This document shows positions 8,502-17,061 of a DNA stretch of 64,000 nt, piece by piece. This DNA is from Streptomyces sp. NBC_01775 (lineage in GTDB: Bacteria; Actinomycetota; Actinomycetes; Streptomycetales; Streptomycetaceae). Positions within the stretch are counted from its first letter, which is position 1. Every line of letters begins with the position of its first letter. Location of the stretch: positions 5,084,001 through 5,148,000 of the forward strand of contig NZ_CP109104.1 in the NCBI RefSeq assembly GCF_035917675.1. Direction: 5' to 3'. The position numbers and the translations under genes are program-made. Below the pieces are notes generated by a model. That model worked only from the letters and a program-made list of their open reading frames with translations, was not told the DNA's origin and did not search any database.

Positions 8502-9371
8502 GTGGTCACCGGAATCACCATCCCCCGCGAACTCCCCGCCGCCGCCCAGGCATACGCCGCCGCCGGCATCAAGGTCTTCCGCGTCCGACGCGGCAAGGCC
8601 CCCTACGCCAACTGCCCCCGCTGCGACCAGCAATCCAGCATCTACATCGACCACCGGCCCGAAGACTGCCGGTGCGGGGTGCCCACCTGTCACGGCTTCT
8701 GGGCCGCCACCACGGACCCCGACCTCGTGCGCCGCTGGTGGACGGATGAGCCGGACGCCAACATCGGCGCGCCCTGCGCCCTCAACGGCTGGGCCGTCCT
8801 CGACATCGACCCCCGCCACAACGGGGATCTCACCTTGCGCGGGCTCGAACAGTGCGTCGGTGTCCTGCCCGGCAGCGTCATGCAGATCACCGGCGGCGAC
8901 GGACTCCACATCCTCTACGCCTCCCCCCGGACCACCCTGCCCGGACAGTGCGGGCCCGGCATCGACATCAAGCACAACGGCTACATCCTGCTCGCCCCCT
9001 CCCTGCACTCCTCCGGTCACCGCTACCACTGGTCCGGCGACGGCCGATTCCACCCGCCGACCACCCCTTGGCCCGCCGCACTGGCACCCCGCCCCCGCCC
9101 CGTACCGGCGCCCGTCACCGAGCTGCGCGGCGCGGGCGCCACCCGCTTCATGCCCGCCCTGGTGAAGGTCGTCCTGGAGGCGCAAGAGGGCGAGCGCAAC
9201 GCCCGCCTGTACTGGGCCGCATGCCGCGCCCACGAGCACGTGCGCGCCGGACAGATCGACGAGGGCACCGCCATGAACTGCCTGCTGGACGCCGCCGAGC
9301 AGATCGGTCTGCGGCTCGTAGAGGCCCGCCAGACCCTGGCCTCTGCGCGTAACGCACGGGCGGCAGCATGA
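8502..9371 (+). CDS. Primase-polymerase (bifunctional DNA primase/polymerase N-terminal domain)
   Basis: This 289-residue prim-pol of the archaeo-eukaryotic primase superfamily is predicted to prime or initiate replication of the element. The catalytic acidic pair is DID at 101-103 (AVLDIDPRHNG). The downstream His motif is GGDGLHILY at about 131-139, and GIDIKHNGYILLAPS near 160 gives the third conserved segment. A Cys-rich insertion (Cys 38, 41, 56, 58, 63) before the DxD could bind zinc. There is no helicase domain in the same chain; the next gene, overlapping by 4 bp, supplies the ATPase. Confidence 0.88.
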   Translation: MVTGITIPRELPAAAQAYAAAGIKVFRVRRGKAPYANCPRCDQQSSIYIDHRPEDCRCGVPTCHGFWAATTDPDLVRRWWTDEPDANIGAPCALNGWAVLDIDPRHNGDLTLRGLEQCVGVLPGSVMQITGGDGLHILYASPRTTLPGQCGPGIDIKHNGYILLAPSLHSSGHRYHWSGDGRFHPPTTPWPAALAPRPRPVPAPVTELRGAGATRFMPALVKVVLEAQEGERNARLYWAACRAHEHVRAGQIDEGTAMNCLLDAAEQIGLRLVEARQTLASARNARAAA

Positions 9372-10579
9372 CCACCGTCGCGGAGATCGCACAGCAGATC
9401 GTCACCAAGAACGGCGTGACAGATGCGGACACGCCGAACCCGGAAGAGTCACCCGCCCGTCGACTCGTCCTCGTTCCCGCTTCGAAGATCCGCATCAGGC
9501 CCGTCCGCTGGCTGTGGGACACCACCCCGCCCGACGCGCCACCAACGTCACACGGGCGTATCCCGCTGAACTCACTGTCCCTCGCAGCGGGTGGCCCCGG
9601 CCTGGGGAAGTCGCAGTTCGGCATCTGGCTGTCCGCAAAAATCACCACCGGGCAACTGCCGGGCCAGCTCTACGGCAAGCCGCACAGCGTGATCTACGCG
9701 GCGTCCGAGGACTCGTGGTCGTACACCATCGCCCCGCGCCTGCTGGCTGCGGGCGCGGACATGGAACGAGTCTTCCGCGTCGATGTGAAGGACGACGAGA
9801 AGATGCACGCCCGGCTGTCCCTGCCCGTCGACATCTCCCTGCTGGGCAAGGCCGCCGAGATGTACAGCGTGGCCCTCGTCGTCGCCGACCCGCTCCTGTC
9901 GCTGCTGGACAGCGGCATCAACGACTACCGGGCCACCGAGGTCCGCTCGGCACTGGAGCCCCTCGTAGCCGCAGCCGACCGGCACGGCTTCACCGTGCTC
10001 GGACTCGCCCACTTCACCAAAGCAGGGACCGCCGACCCCCTCAGCCGGGTCTCCGGATCCGGCGCCTTCGGCCAGCTCATCCGCGCACTGATCGCCTTCG
10101 CGAAGCGCGAGAACGACGACGGAGACGAGGAGTTCGTCATGTCCCTGGAGAAGAACAACCTCGGCAGGGTCGGACTGCCCGGCCACCTGTACGCCATCCA
10201 GCCCGTGACCGTGGAGACGGAGGAAGGGCCCGCCCACATCAGCCGCTTCGCTCTCGGCCCCGAGACATCGGCGTCGGTCCGTGACGTCATGCGAGACGAG
10301 GGCACCGTGAGCGCGGTGGACAGGGCCGAGCGCACCGAAGCCGCCGACTGGCTGGAGGACTACCTGACGTCCGCCGACACGGCTGGAGAAGCAGAGCCAA
10401 GGGACGTGCAGAACGCGGCCAACAAGGCGGGCATCACCCCGAACGCGCTGCGCGACGCGAAGAAGAAGCTCGGCGTGAAGAGCTACAAGCCCAAGGGCGT
10501 CACGAACGCCGCCTGGGTGTGGCGTCTGCCCGGCTACGCGCCTGATGTCCCGGTTGGTGACACCCCCGAAGTGGCCTAG
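9368..10579 (+). CDS. RecA/DnaB-like P-loop ATPase (RepA-type replicative helicase)
   Basis: This 403-residue ATPase of the AAA_25/RepA group has Walker A GGPGLGKS at 75-82 and a Walker B-type strand VALVVADPLLSLL near 174-186. A GLAHFTKA motif near 215 matches the sensor strand of hexameric helicases, and the DPLSRVSGSGAF segment is typical of plasmid RepA-like proteins. The C-terminal 90 residues look like a winged-helix DNA-binding tail. The ATG lies inside the prim-pol stop, so the two are made together as a replication module. The iteron-like array follows directly. Confidence 0.85.
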   Translation: MTTVAEIAQQIVTKNGVTDADTPNPEESPARRLVLVPASKIRIRPVRWLWDTTPPDAPPTSHGRIPLNSLSLAAGGPGLGKSQFGIWLSAKITTGQLPGQLYGKPHSVIYAASEDSWSYTIAPRLLAAGADMERVFRVDVKDDEKMHARLSLPVDISLLGKAAEMYSVALVVADPLLSLLDSGINDYRATEVRSALEPLVAAADRHGFTVLGLAHFTKAGTADPLSRVSGSGAFGQLIRALIAFAKRENDDGDEEFVMSLEKNNLGRVGLPGHLYAIQPVTVETEEGPAHISRFALGPETSASVRDVMRDEGTVSAVDRAERTEAADWLEDYLTSADTAGEAEPRDVQNAANKAGITPNALRDAKKKLGVKSYKPKGVTNAAWVWRLPGYAPDVPVGDTPEVA

Positions 10580-10638
10580 CCCCCGTACACACTCCCCATC
10601 TTCCCCATCTTCCCTCTGACCTGCTCTTTTGCCACCCT

Positions 10639-10776
10639 CACCTTCCCCTCACCTTCCCCCCACCTTCGACCTTGATCCTCACCTTCGAAGAGAGATTCGA
10701 AGGTGAGGGGGTGAGGGGAAGGAGGGGGGAAGGTGAGGGCGAGGAACAGCAGGTCAAGCGGAAGATGTCGAAGGTG
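10639..10776. repeat. Iteron-like CACCTTC array in a large inverted repeat (candidate replication origin)
   Basis: CACCTTC occurs four times in direct orientation (10639, 10650, 10661, 10680) and its complement GAAGGTG three times (10699, 10729, 10770). The centre is a 13-bp perfect hairpin around 10678-10708. The flanks, from about 10612 to 10765, are also imperfectly complementary (for example GACCTGCT against AGCAGGTC). The array sits just downstream of the replication genes in a gene-free gap, which is where plasmid iterons or origins are often found. An operator function is the alternative. Confidence 0.55.
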
Positions 10777-10822
10777 GGGGCCGCGCCAGTGCATACGCGC
10801 GAGAGACCTTGAGGAGATCCAC

Positions 10823-11266
10823 ATGCCTAACACCCCGTCGATCATCGCCCGCCCCACCGCCACGGGCTGGGAAGGCCGCTACGTCCACAACAACGGCCAC
10901 CCCGAGACCCGCCTCCCCCTGCTCCACGCCCTCCACGACGGGCCGTTCGCCACCAGCCACGAGCGCATGACCCGCTTCCTGATCGACGACCACCCCGCCG
11001 GCTGGTCCCAGCTCGGCCACGACCCCACCACCGACACCGGCTGGATCAACCCCTGCCCGCCCATCGGCGACAACGGGTTCCGCTGCTACTGCCACGGCCA
11101 GCGCCGCGAAGAACCGTGTCTGATCACGGACATCGACGCAGAGCCCGACCTGTACGACTTCGTGTACGTCCTCCACCCGCACGGCATCCAGCTCTACGAG
11201 TCCAGCAGCACCACCTGGTGGACCGGCCCCGTCCGCGCCTGGAACATCCGGGAGCGTGCCGCGTGA
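10823..11266 (+). CDS. Hypothetical element protein
   Basis: The protein has 147 residues from ATG 10823, preceded by GAGGAG. It is Trp/His/Pro-rich with a CYCHGQRREEPC cluster near 92-103 that may bind metal. No family is recognised. It is the first gene after the candidate origin and is coupled by GTGA overlap to the next. Confidence 0.6.
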   Translation: MPNTPSIIARPTATGWEGRYVHNNGHPETRLPLLHALHDGPFATSHERMTRFLIDDHPAGWSQLGHDPTTDTGWINPCPPIGDNGFRCYCHGQRREEPCLITDIDAEPDLYDFVYVLHPHGIQLYESSSTTWWTGPVRAWNIRERAA

Positions 11267-11448
11267 ACGCCTACGAGGTACTGCTCCTCGCCGACGGCGC
11301 CGCCTTCGGGGCCCTCCTCGCGTTCTTCGGGCAGAGCAGCGTCACGATGCGCGCGGCGCAGCACGCGGCGGAAGCCAGCGCCCGCAAGCTGGCCCGGCTC
11401 GAAGCCACCCGCGACTGGCGGGCCGCACTGCCCGGGGGGCAGCCGTGA
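11263..11448 (+). CDS. Small single-pass membrane protein
   Basis: The protein has 61 residues from a GTG overlapping the upstream stop. One hydrophobic segment (about 4-23) is followed by an Ala/Arg-rich helix. The layout is typical of tiny accessory membrane proteins in plasmid transfer regions. The role is unknown. Confidence 0.55.
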   Translation: MNAYEVLLLADGAAFGALLAFFGQSSVTMRAAQHAAEASARKLARLEATRDWRAALPGGQP

Positions 11449-12086
11449 CCGAGTGCGGACTGTGCGAGCGCGAGGTGCCCGACGGCTACCTGTGCGAGAG
11501 CTGTGAGCGTGCCCTGCTCGACCAGTTGGTGGCGCTGCCGGGCCTGTACGACGCCCTCGGCGGGATGCTCGCGCCCGGAGGCCGGGCACCCGGCCTCACC
11601 CCGCCCGCCGGGCGCCCCGGCTCGTCCATGCCCGTCCGGGAGGACGCGCTGGACATACGCGGCCCTGGCGGCGCCGTCGCCCTGCTGGAGTCCTGGCGCA
11701 GCGCGCTGCACGACGACGCCGGATGGTCGCCCGTGCATCCGTGGGGCGACTACCGGGCCCGGCTCGCCCGCGCCTGCCGGGCCCTGCGCCTCAACATGCC
11801 GTGGATCGTGGCCAACTGGCCCGCGGCCGGGGCCATGGCCGAGGAGATCCGGGACCTGGTCCACGGCATCGAGTCCGTACTTGAGCCCCCGGACCGGGCC
11901 GAGCGCGGCACCCGGCTGGGCAACTGTCCCGCGGTGGATGACTCGGGGGTGCTGTGCGGCGCGGTGCTGCGCTGGTACCCGGGGAAGATGCTCGCGTGCG
12001 GCTGGTGCGGTACGCGGTATCCGGTGGCGACGTGGGCAGGGCTGCGGGAATGGATCGACCACGACGAGGCGGCCGAGGCATCGTGA
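11445..12086 (+). CDS. Hypothetical protein with N- and C-terminal zinc knuckles
   Basis: The protein has 213 residues from GTG 11445, overlapping the previous stop. The N-terminus shows CGLC and CESC pairs (about residues 4-21) and the C-terminus shows CPAV, C and CGWC (about 163-193). A helical middle separates the two putative zinc ribbons. This arrangement suggests a nucleic-acid or protein-binding adaptor; the exact role is unknown. Confidence 0.65.
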   Translation: MTECGLCEREVPDGYLCESCERALLDQLVALPGLYDALGGMLAPGGRAPGLTPPAGRPGSSMPVREDALDIRGPGGAVALLESWRSALHDDAGWSPVHPWGDYRARLARACRALRLNMPWIVANWPAAGAMAEEIRDLVHGIESVLEPPDRAERGTRLGNCPAVDDSGVLCGAVLRWYPGKMLACGWCGTRYPVATWAGLREWIDHDEAAEAS

Positions 12087-12127
12087 CCCTTGCGTCCACA
12101 ACCCCGGGTTGCGTATGGTCGTCGGTG

Positions 12128-12361
12128 ATGGACACCACCCCGTGGCGCGAACGAGTGCGAGCGGAGGAGGAGCTGCTGGAACAGCTCAGCCTCCAGACCG
12201 TGCACGCCGCACGACGCCGGGCCCAAGCCCTACAAGACGGCGTCGCCGAACTCGGCAGCGCGGCAGCGGTCGCCGCAGATCTGGGAGACCGCAGCCACCA
12301 GGCCGTCACCAAGGCCATCCGCAAGAACCGGGCCGCCGAGGCGGACCGGACAACCGAATAG
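12128..12361 (+). CDS. Small HTH-like DNA-binding protein
   Basis: The protein has 77 residues from ATG 12128; a GTG at 12083 overlapping the previous stop would add 15. A Glu/Arg-rich amphipathic helix precedes a likely HTH (about 45-68, AAAVAADLGDRSHQAVTKAI), where the second helix resembles a recognition helix. It could be a plasmid-type regulator of the transfer genes that follow. Confidence 0.55.
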   Translation: MDTTPWRERVRAEEELLEQLSLQTVHAARRRAQALQDGVAELGSAAAVAADLGDRSHQAVTKAIRKNRAAEADRTTE

Positions 12362-12459
12362 ACGAGGGGCCGAGCAGCAGCTTCCCGGTGCTGGAACACC
12401 AGGAGCGCGCGCACCGCCCGACCCCTCTACCGCACATCCTGACTACACCAGGAGACGGC

Positions 12460-12708
12460 ATGACTGATCATGTCGCGGGCTCTCAGCAGCCCGCAAGTTC
12501 CCCGACCGAGGCGCCCCGCTGGGCCCCGCCCCTCGACGTCGCCCTGACCGGCGCCCGCGAAACCCTCGCCGACCTCGCCCGCCTCTGGCCGAACATCGGC
12601 ACCGCGTCCGCACCCCTCCTCGCCGAGCACATCGGCGCCCTCGACGTATCGCTGCGCATGCTCGCCGACGCCGTCACCGTCGAGGTGTACGGGCGGGATG
12701 CCTCGTGA
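12460..12708 (+). CDS. Hypothetical protein upstream of Spd-like genes
   Basis: The protein has 82 residues, with a clear AGGAG site before ATG 12460. A Pro/Ala-rich N-terminus leads to helices without a recognisable motif. It is coupled by overlap to the DUF2637-like gene. Confidence 0.6.
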   Translation: MTDHVAGSQQPASSPTEAPRWAPPLDVALTGARETLADLARLWPNIGTASAPLLAEHIGALDVSLRMLADAVTVEVYGRDAS

Positions 12709-13733
12709 TGGCCCGCCGTATCCGTGCCGATCGGGCGGCCTGGCGTTTCGCCCTCGCCGTCGTCTCGGGCGCTGCGCTGGCGGTCACCGGCTGGTCCCTG
12801 TACGCCGTCGCCCGCCACTACGACAGCCCTCACCCCGTCGCCGGGCTCGCCGTCGCCGTGTTCGACGGCGCCGCCTACGCCTGTCTCCATCTCGCGTCGC
12901 AGGCATCTGCGGCCGGCCGTTCCGCGTTCGGCGCCCGCCTCGCCGCGCTGGGTATCGCCGCCCTGTCGGTCTACCTCAACCGCTTCCACGCCGAGCTGAT
13001 CGACGGCGGCCGACCCGCCACCGTCTTCTTCTCCACGCCTACGCTCGCGCTCCTGGTCGTGTCCGAGCTGGCCTGGGCCGGACCTCGGGCGAAGGCCCGC
13101 GCCGAGCTGGGCCGCACGCCCTACGCGCTGCCGGTGTTCGGCGGCTGGGGATGGCTGCTCGCCCCACGACGGGCCTGGGACATGGTCCGCACCCGGGCCG
13201 CCGACCACATCGAGCGCGCCGAGCCCGCACCCCGTAAGGACCGCGACGTGTCCGCTACGTCCGCGCTGCGCGACCACTTCGCGACCATGGACCCGGCCGA
13301 GGCCATCCGTATCGGGCACGGGTCACAGCCCGAGCTGGCCCCCGGTGAGTTGGCCGCGCTGCTGGGCACCTACGGCGTGCACGTGGACGCCGTGCAGGTC
13401 GCTCTCGTCCTCGGTGGGACCCCGCCGCGCATCACCGTCGAGCGGGAGCCGGACACTGTCCGGACAGGCCCGGACAGCGACGCGGAAACGGACGCGCGTA
13501 TCGCCCTGGCCAGGGCGGACATGCTGTCCGGACAACGGCCGCAGACCATGACCGAGGCCGTGCGCCACCTCGTCGAGCGGGGCATCACCGAGCGCGACAT
13601 CGTCGTGCCCGTCACCTGCTCCGTCCTCGGTCCGGACACGAATCCGGACAGTGTCCGCCGCACCCTGGAGCGCGAGAAGGAACGCGCCGACGCCGAGCCG
13701 GAGCCCCGCCGGGGAGAGGGCGGGTACATCTGA
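12705..13733 (+). CDS. DUF2637/SpdA-like membrane protein (plasmid spread family)
   Basis: The protein has 342 residues. The N-terminal half has about four hydrophobic segments (approximately 14-34, 44-62, 73-89 and 102-122). The C-terminal half is cytosolic, with an HTH-like region near 210-240 and a charged tail. DUF2637-type proteins lie next to tra genes in Streptomyces conjugative plasmids and AICEs, where neighbouring spd genes affect intramycelial plasmid spread. The GTG start overlaps the upstream stop, and ATG 12708 is an alternative. Confidence 0.7.
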   Translation: MMARRIRADRAAWRFALAVVSGAALAVTGWSLYAVARHYDSPHPVAGLAVAVFDGAAYACLHLASQASAAGRSAFGARLAALGIAALSVYLNRFHAELIDGGRPATVFFSTPTLALLVVSELAWAGPRAKARAELGRTPYALPVFGGWGWLLAPRRAWDMVRTRAADHIERAEPAPRKDRDVSATSALRDHFATMDPAEAIRIGHGSQPELAPGELAALLGTYGVHVDAVQVALVLGGTPPRITVEREPDTVRTGPDSDAETDARIALARADMLSGQRPQTMTEAVRHLVERGITERDIVVPVTCSVLGPDTNPDSVRRTLEREKERADAEPEPRRGEGGYI

Positions 13734-14053
13734 TGGCCACCCCCGCCCGCCGCCCCGAGCAGCAGACCGTGCAGCAGATCGGTATCGACGCCGACGGCCG
13801 CCCGATCTACTCCTGGCCGCGCCAGCCCGACCCTGTACCGCAGCGCCCGCTCGCCGCCTACCCGGCCGGGACGCTCGCCGCGGTCGGCTGCGCGGCCCTG
13901 GCCTCTCTCGTTGTGGTCGCGTTCGTCCTCGTCGCGGTCCTGATCGGCCTGTCCATCGCGCTGGTGGTCCTCGCCATCGCCGTCGTGGCCCTGACGATCT
14001 GCGTCCTGGTGCTCCGCTCGATGTGGCGCGAGCACCAGCAGACCAAGGGCTGA
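13733..14053 (+). CDS. SpdB-like small membrane protein
   Basis: The protein has 106 residues. A soluble N-terminus (RPIYSWP motif near 23-29) precedes two closely spaced hydrophobic segments (about 44-68 and 70-94) and a short basic tail. The ATG overlaps the stop of the DUF2637-like gene. Layout and position match SpdB-type intramycelial spread proteins of Streptomyces plasmids. Confidence 0.65.
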   Translation: MATPARRPEQQTVQQIGIDADGRPIYSWPRQPDPVPQRPLAAYPAGTLAAVGCAALASLVVVAFVLVAVLIGLSIALVVLAIAVVALTICVLVLRSMWREHQQTKG

Positions 14054-14075
14054 CGACCCTTCCGCGCCAACCGGC

Positions 14076-14097
14076 AGGTGTCGGATTCCCGACACCT
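14076..14097 (+). terminator. Short hairpin after the spd genes
   Basis: A 9-bp perfect stem (AGGTGTCGG/CCGACACCT) with a 4-nt ATTC loop lies 23 bp after the stop. There is no U-tract, as is usual in Streptomyces. Confidence 0.5.
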
Positions 14098-14154
14098 CCG
14101 GCGGGCGTGGTGGGGCCGGCCAGTCCGGTCGGCCACCGACCCCAAGGAGCGCTC

Positions 14155-14313
14155 ATGCCCGGAGAGTTCGAGGCCGAGAAGCTGCACGACGTCATCGACG
14201 CCCTCAAGGCCGGTGACCACGATGGCGCCGCGAAGGCCATGGATCACCTGCTGCTGGAGTCCGACGACCCCGACGCGGTCGCCGCCCTCATCCAGCGCGA
14301 GACCGACAACTGA
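14155..14313 (+). CDS. Small helical protein A (paralogue of the next gene)
   Basis: The protein has 52 residues, with an AAGGAG site before ATG 14155. It is acidic, predicted all-helical, and similar in plan to the next gene product: both have a helix, then a (K/S)-(A/S)-G-D-x-x-A-A turn, then ESD. The function is unknown; it is an accessory gene of the transfer operon. Confidence 0.6.
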   Translation: MPGEFEAEKLHDVIDALKAGDHDGAAKAMDHLLLESDDPDAVAALIQRETDN

Positions 14314-14359
14314 GCCGCCCTGACTCAGCAAGCTGCACGACCAACCCGAAGGAGCACCC

Positions 14360-14527
14360 ATGTCGAAGTTCCACGCCGACACGGTCGCCAAGGCCAAGGC
14401 CGCCGTCGAGTCCGGTGACTTAAAGGCCGCGGGTCGGATCCTCGCCCACGGCGTCGTCGAGTCCGACGGAAGCGCTACCGAGGCCCTGAAGGACCTGGTC
14501 GACGCGGCCAAGAAGGACAGCGAGTGA
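14360..14527 (+). CDS. Small helical protein B (paralogue of the previous gene)
   Basis: The protein has 55 residues, with GAAGGAG before ATG 14360. It shares AVESGDLKAAGRI-type and VESD segments with its upstream neighbour, implying an old tandem duplication. Its stop overlaps the start of the next gene. Confidence 0.6.
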   Translation: MSKFHADTVAKAKAAVESGDLKAAGRILAHGVVESDGSATEALKDLVDAAKKDSE

Positions 14528-14835
14528 TGGCCGGCCACAGCTACACCCCGTCGGAGAAGGCGAAGCGCGCCCGGCTCGTCATCAAGGGCGTGAAGAACGC
14601 CTACGGCGACACCAGCAAGGTCGAGCGGGAGATCGACACCATCGACCGCAGGGCCGCCGACCGCTGGGAGCGTGAACAGCAGGCCCTGGAGCGGCAGATC
14701 GACGACGCCCGCAACCAGGTCGCCATGGCCAAGGCCCGGCTCAAGGCTGCGACCAGCGGCGACCGCGGCACCGCCCGGCAGCAGCTCAAGGACGCCGAGC
14801 GTGCCCTGACCCGCGCGGAGCGCGCTGCCAGGTAG
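14527..14835 (+). CDS. Coiled-coil protein of the transfer region
   Basis: The protein has 102 residues from ATG 14527; a GTG at 14524 would add one. Residues about 30-100 are a continuous charged helix with heptad character (REIDTIDRRAADRWEREQQA onward) and no Pro. The start overlaps the stop of the previous gene. No enzymatic motif is present. Confidence 0.6.
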   Translation: MAGHSYTPSEKAKRARLVIKGVKNAYGDTSKVEREIDTIDRRAADRWEREQQALERQIDDARNQVAMAKARLKAATSGDRGTARQQLKDAERALTRAERAAR

Positions 14836-14841
14836 CTACAC

Positions 14842-14887
14842 CCCGCGACGGCCGTCTACGGCTGCCAGGCTGCTCGGCCGTCGCGGG
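14842..14887 (+). terminator. Hairpin upstream of the tra gene
   Basis: A perfect stem of at least 12 bp (CCGCGACGGCCG at 14843-14854 with 14875-14886) follows the coiled-coil gene. It may attenuate read-through into tra. Confidence 0.6.
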
Positions 14888-14925
14888 CCCCTGCCACCCT
14901 CGTAAGAGCACAGGAGATCACCAGC

Positions 14926-17061
14926 ATGACCCACACCAGGGTGAACGGGACACCCCGCCCCGCGGCGCCCAGCCTCCCGGTATCACCGCCCGAGTCCGTC
15001 AGCGATAGGGCCGCGCCAGTCCACACCACCAGCGGTGGCCAGCGGGTTCGTCTGCGCCGTACCCGCGCCGCAGGACGGGCGTTGCGTACCCTCGCCACCG
15101 ACGAGCGCACCGGTACCGTGCTGCGCGCCGCTGTCCGCCACTCCATGTACGTCGCCGGCGGAACCCGCATCATCACCCGCCGCACCTGGGACGGGCGCAC
15201 CGTCTCCCGGTACGAGCGGATGATGCGCGCCGCCGAAGCCGCGGGGAACACCGAGCTGGCACAGGAGTGGGAAGAGCGCGCGCACCGCTTCCGCGACGGG
15301 CGTCACAAGCGGCGCATGGAACTGCTGACCGCCGCGCCCGGCATCGCCAAGTCCGCAACCGTCGCCGTCCTGGCCACCCAGGGTGGCCTGGTGCTGCTCG
15401 GCGGCGCCCTCGCTGTCGCCAACGAGGACATCCGCGACGTGCTCGCCCCGACCATGGCGGTGATCGAACTCGTCCGCTGGCTCGTCCTGATCGGCAGCGT
15501 CGTATGGGGGCCGCTGCTCATGGCCCTGCCGTGGATGGTCCTGGCCGCCCTGTGGGGTGTCGGCCGCAAGCAGCAGGCCGCCCCGAACTGGGCCCTGCCC
15601 GCCCGTCAGCAGAGCGGCGGCGCGCCCATCACCCCGTCCATCGTCGTTACCGCCCTGCGCGACCTGGGCGTGCCCGCCCTGCGCAAGGCCATCATCGCGA
15701 TGGGCGACGCCGGCGCCGCCATGCTCTCCCCGATCTCGATCGCCGGGTGCGGCGTCGAGGTCGACGTCTCCCTGCCCTCCGGCTCGTCCACCGAAGAGGT
15801 CATGAACCGGCGCCGGAAGCTCGCCGAGAACCTCGGGCGGCACGAGCACGAGGTGCACGTCAGTGTCGCCCCCGCGGCCCGCACTGTGCGCCTGTGGATC
15901 GCAGATTCCGGCGCCCTCGACGAGCCCGTGCCCGCCTCCCCGCTGGTCACCGACACCGAGCTGACCGCGAACTACAAGACCGGTCGCGCCCCCTGGGGCC
16001 CGAACCTGCGCGGTGACCTGGCGGGCCTGAGCCTGTACCAGAAGCACGTGCTCATCACGGGCCTGTCCAACCAGGGCAAGACCGCCAGCTTGCGGGCGCT
16101 GGCGCTGTGGCTCGCGCTCGACCCCACGGTGGAGTTCCGTATCGGGGACCTGAAGGGCATCGGGGACTGGGGCATGTTCGCCGGTCTGGCCACCGTGCTC
16201 ATCGAGGGCCCCACCGACGGTCACGTGGCCGACGTGACCGAGATGGTCGAGGACGCGTTCGACGAGATGCAGCGGCGCATCCAGGCCCCGCCGGGCACCA
16301 CCTTCCATCCCATCGTCGTCATCGTGGATGAAGCCCAGGTTGCCTATGGGTGCGGCGCCAAGGACGATCGCAAGCGGCCCTACGGCGGCGCCACGGGTAC
16401 CTCCCGCTACTTCCAGGCGGTCAAGGGCATCCACGACCAGGGGCGGGCCGTCAACGTCACCATCTGGGAAGGCACCCAGGACCCCACCAACGAGAACCTG
16501 CCCAAGCGCTCCCGCGAGGGCAACCACATCCGCGCCTCGCTCGTGCTGGGCACCAAGTCACAGGCAGAGATGGCGCTCGGGGACAACGCCGTCGAGGCCG
16601 GTGCCGCACCGCACAAGCTGCGCCAGGGCCTGGACAAGGGACAGGTCGTCGTCGCCGGCGCCGGGCTCCAGCTCGCCCCAGGGCAGGTCGCGATGAACGT
16701 GCGCACCCACTTCATCGACGACGACGACGCCAAGGCCGTCGCCGACCGGGCCAAGGCCCGCCGCAGCGACGTCCACACCAAAGCCAGGGTCGAAGCCGCC
16801 GAACGGCCCGACCACCTGGCCGACATCGCTCTCGTCCTCGGCGACGCGGACCGCATGCGCACCGAGGAGGTGCGCCAGCGCCTCGCCGAGCACAACCCCG
16901 GCGAGTACCGCGAGTGGACCGCCTCCGACCTGCGCGCCGTCCTGGACGCAGTCCAAGCACCGCCGTACAAGTCCGACGGACGCATGGTCGTCTCCCGGCA
17001 CAGCGTCCAAGAAGCCCTCGATGCACGCGAAAGCGAACAAGCGAACCCGGAAAACGAGTAA
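14926..17061 (+). CDS. tra: FtsK/SpoIIIE-type conjugal DNA translocase (TraB/TraSA-like)
   Basis: This 711-residue membrane ATPase is predicted to pump double-stranded element DNA into recipient hyphae, as TraB does for Streptomyces plasmids. Two membrane segments (about 143-165 and 182-212) precede a motor domain with Walker A GLSNQGKTA at 379-387 and Walker B VVIVDEAQ at 464-471. The last 90 residues (about 620-700) resemble the winged-helix gamma domain that reads octamer DNA repeats. It starts with ATG after AGGAG. It follows spd-like genes and is followed at once by the AGGGAGGC octamer array. Cell-division FtsK is less likely because that has four TMs and a long linker. Confidence 0.9.
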   Translation: MTHTRVNGTPRPAAPSLPVSPPESVSDRAAPVHTTSGGQRVRLRRTRAAGRALRTLATDERTGTVLRAAVRHSMYVAGGTRIITRRTWDGRTVSRYERMMRAAEAAGNTELAQEWEERAHRFRDGRHKRRMELLTAAPGIAKSATVAVLATQGGLVLLGGALAVANEDIRDVLAPTMAVIELVRWLVLIGSVVWGPLLMALPWMVLAALWGVGRKQQAAPNWALPARQQSGGAPITPSIVVTALRDLGVPALRKAIIAMGDAGAAMLSPISIAGCGVEVDVSLPSGSSTEEVMNRRRKLAENLGRHEHEVHVSVAPAARTVRLWIADSGALDEPVPASPLVTDTELTANYKTGRAPWGPNLRGDLAGLSLYQKHVLITGLSNQGKTASLRALALWLALDPTVEFRIGDLKGIGDWGMFAGLATVLIEGPTDGHVADVTEMVEDAFDEMQRRIQAPPGTTFHPIVVIVDEAQVAYGCGAKDDRKRPYGGATGTSRYFQAVKGIHDQGRAVNVTIWEGTQDPTNENLPKRSREGNHIRASLVLGTKSQAEMALGDNAVEAGAAPHKLRQGLDKGQVVVAGAGLQLAPGQVAMNVRTHFIDDDDAKAVADRAKARRSDVHTKARVEAAERPDHLADIALVLGDADRMRTEEVRQRLAEHNPGEYREWTASDLRAVLDAVQAPPYKSDGRMVVSRHSVQEALDARESEQANPENE

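Noticed and set aside
10612-10776. CRISPR array
   Set aside because: Repeat units are only 7 bp, in both orientations, with irregular spacing and no cas genes; iteron or operator is a better reading.
14983-16527. 514-residue - strand frame opposite tra
   Set aside because: Antisense of the FtsK-like motor; composition is typical of mirrored high-GC codons and no motif is seen.
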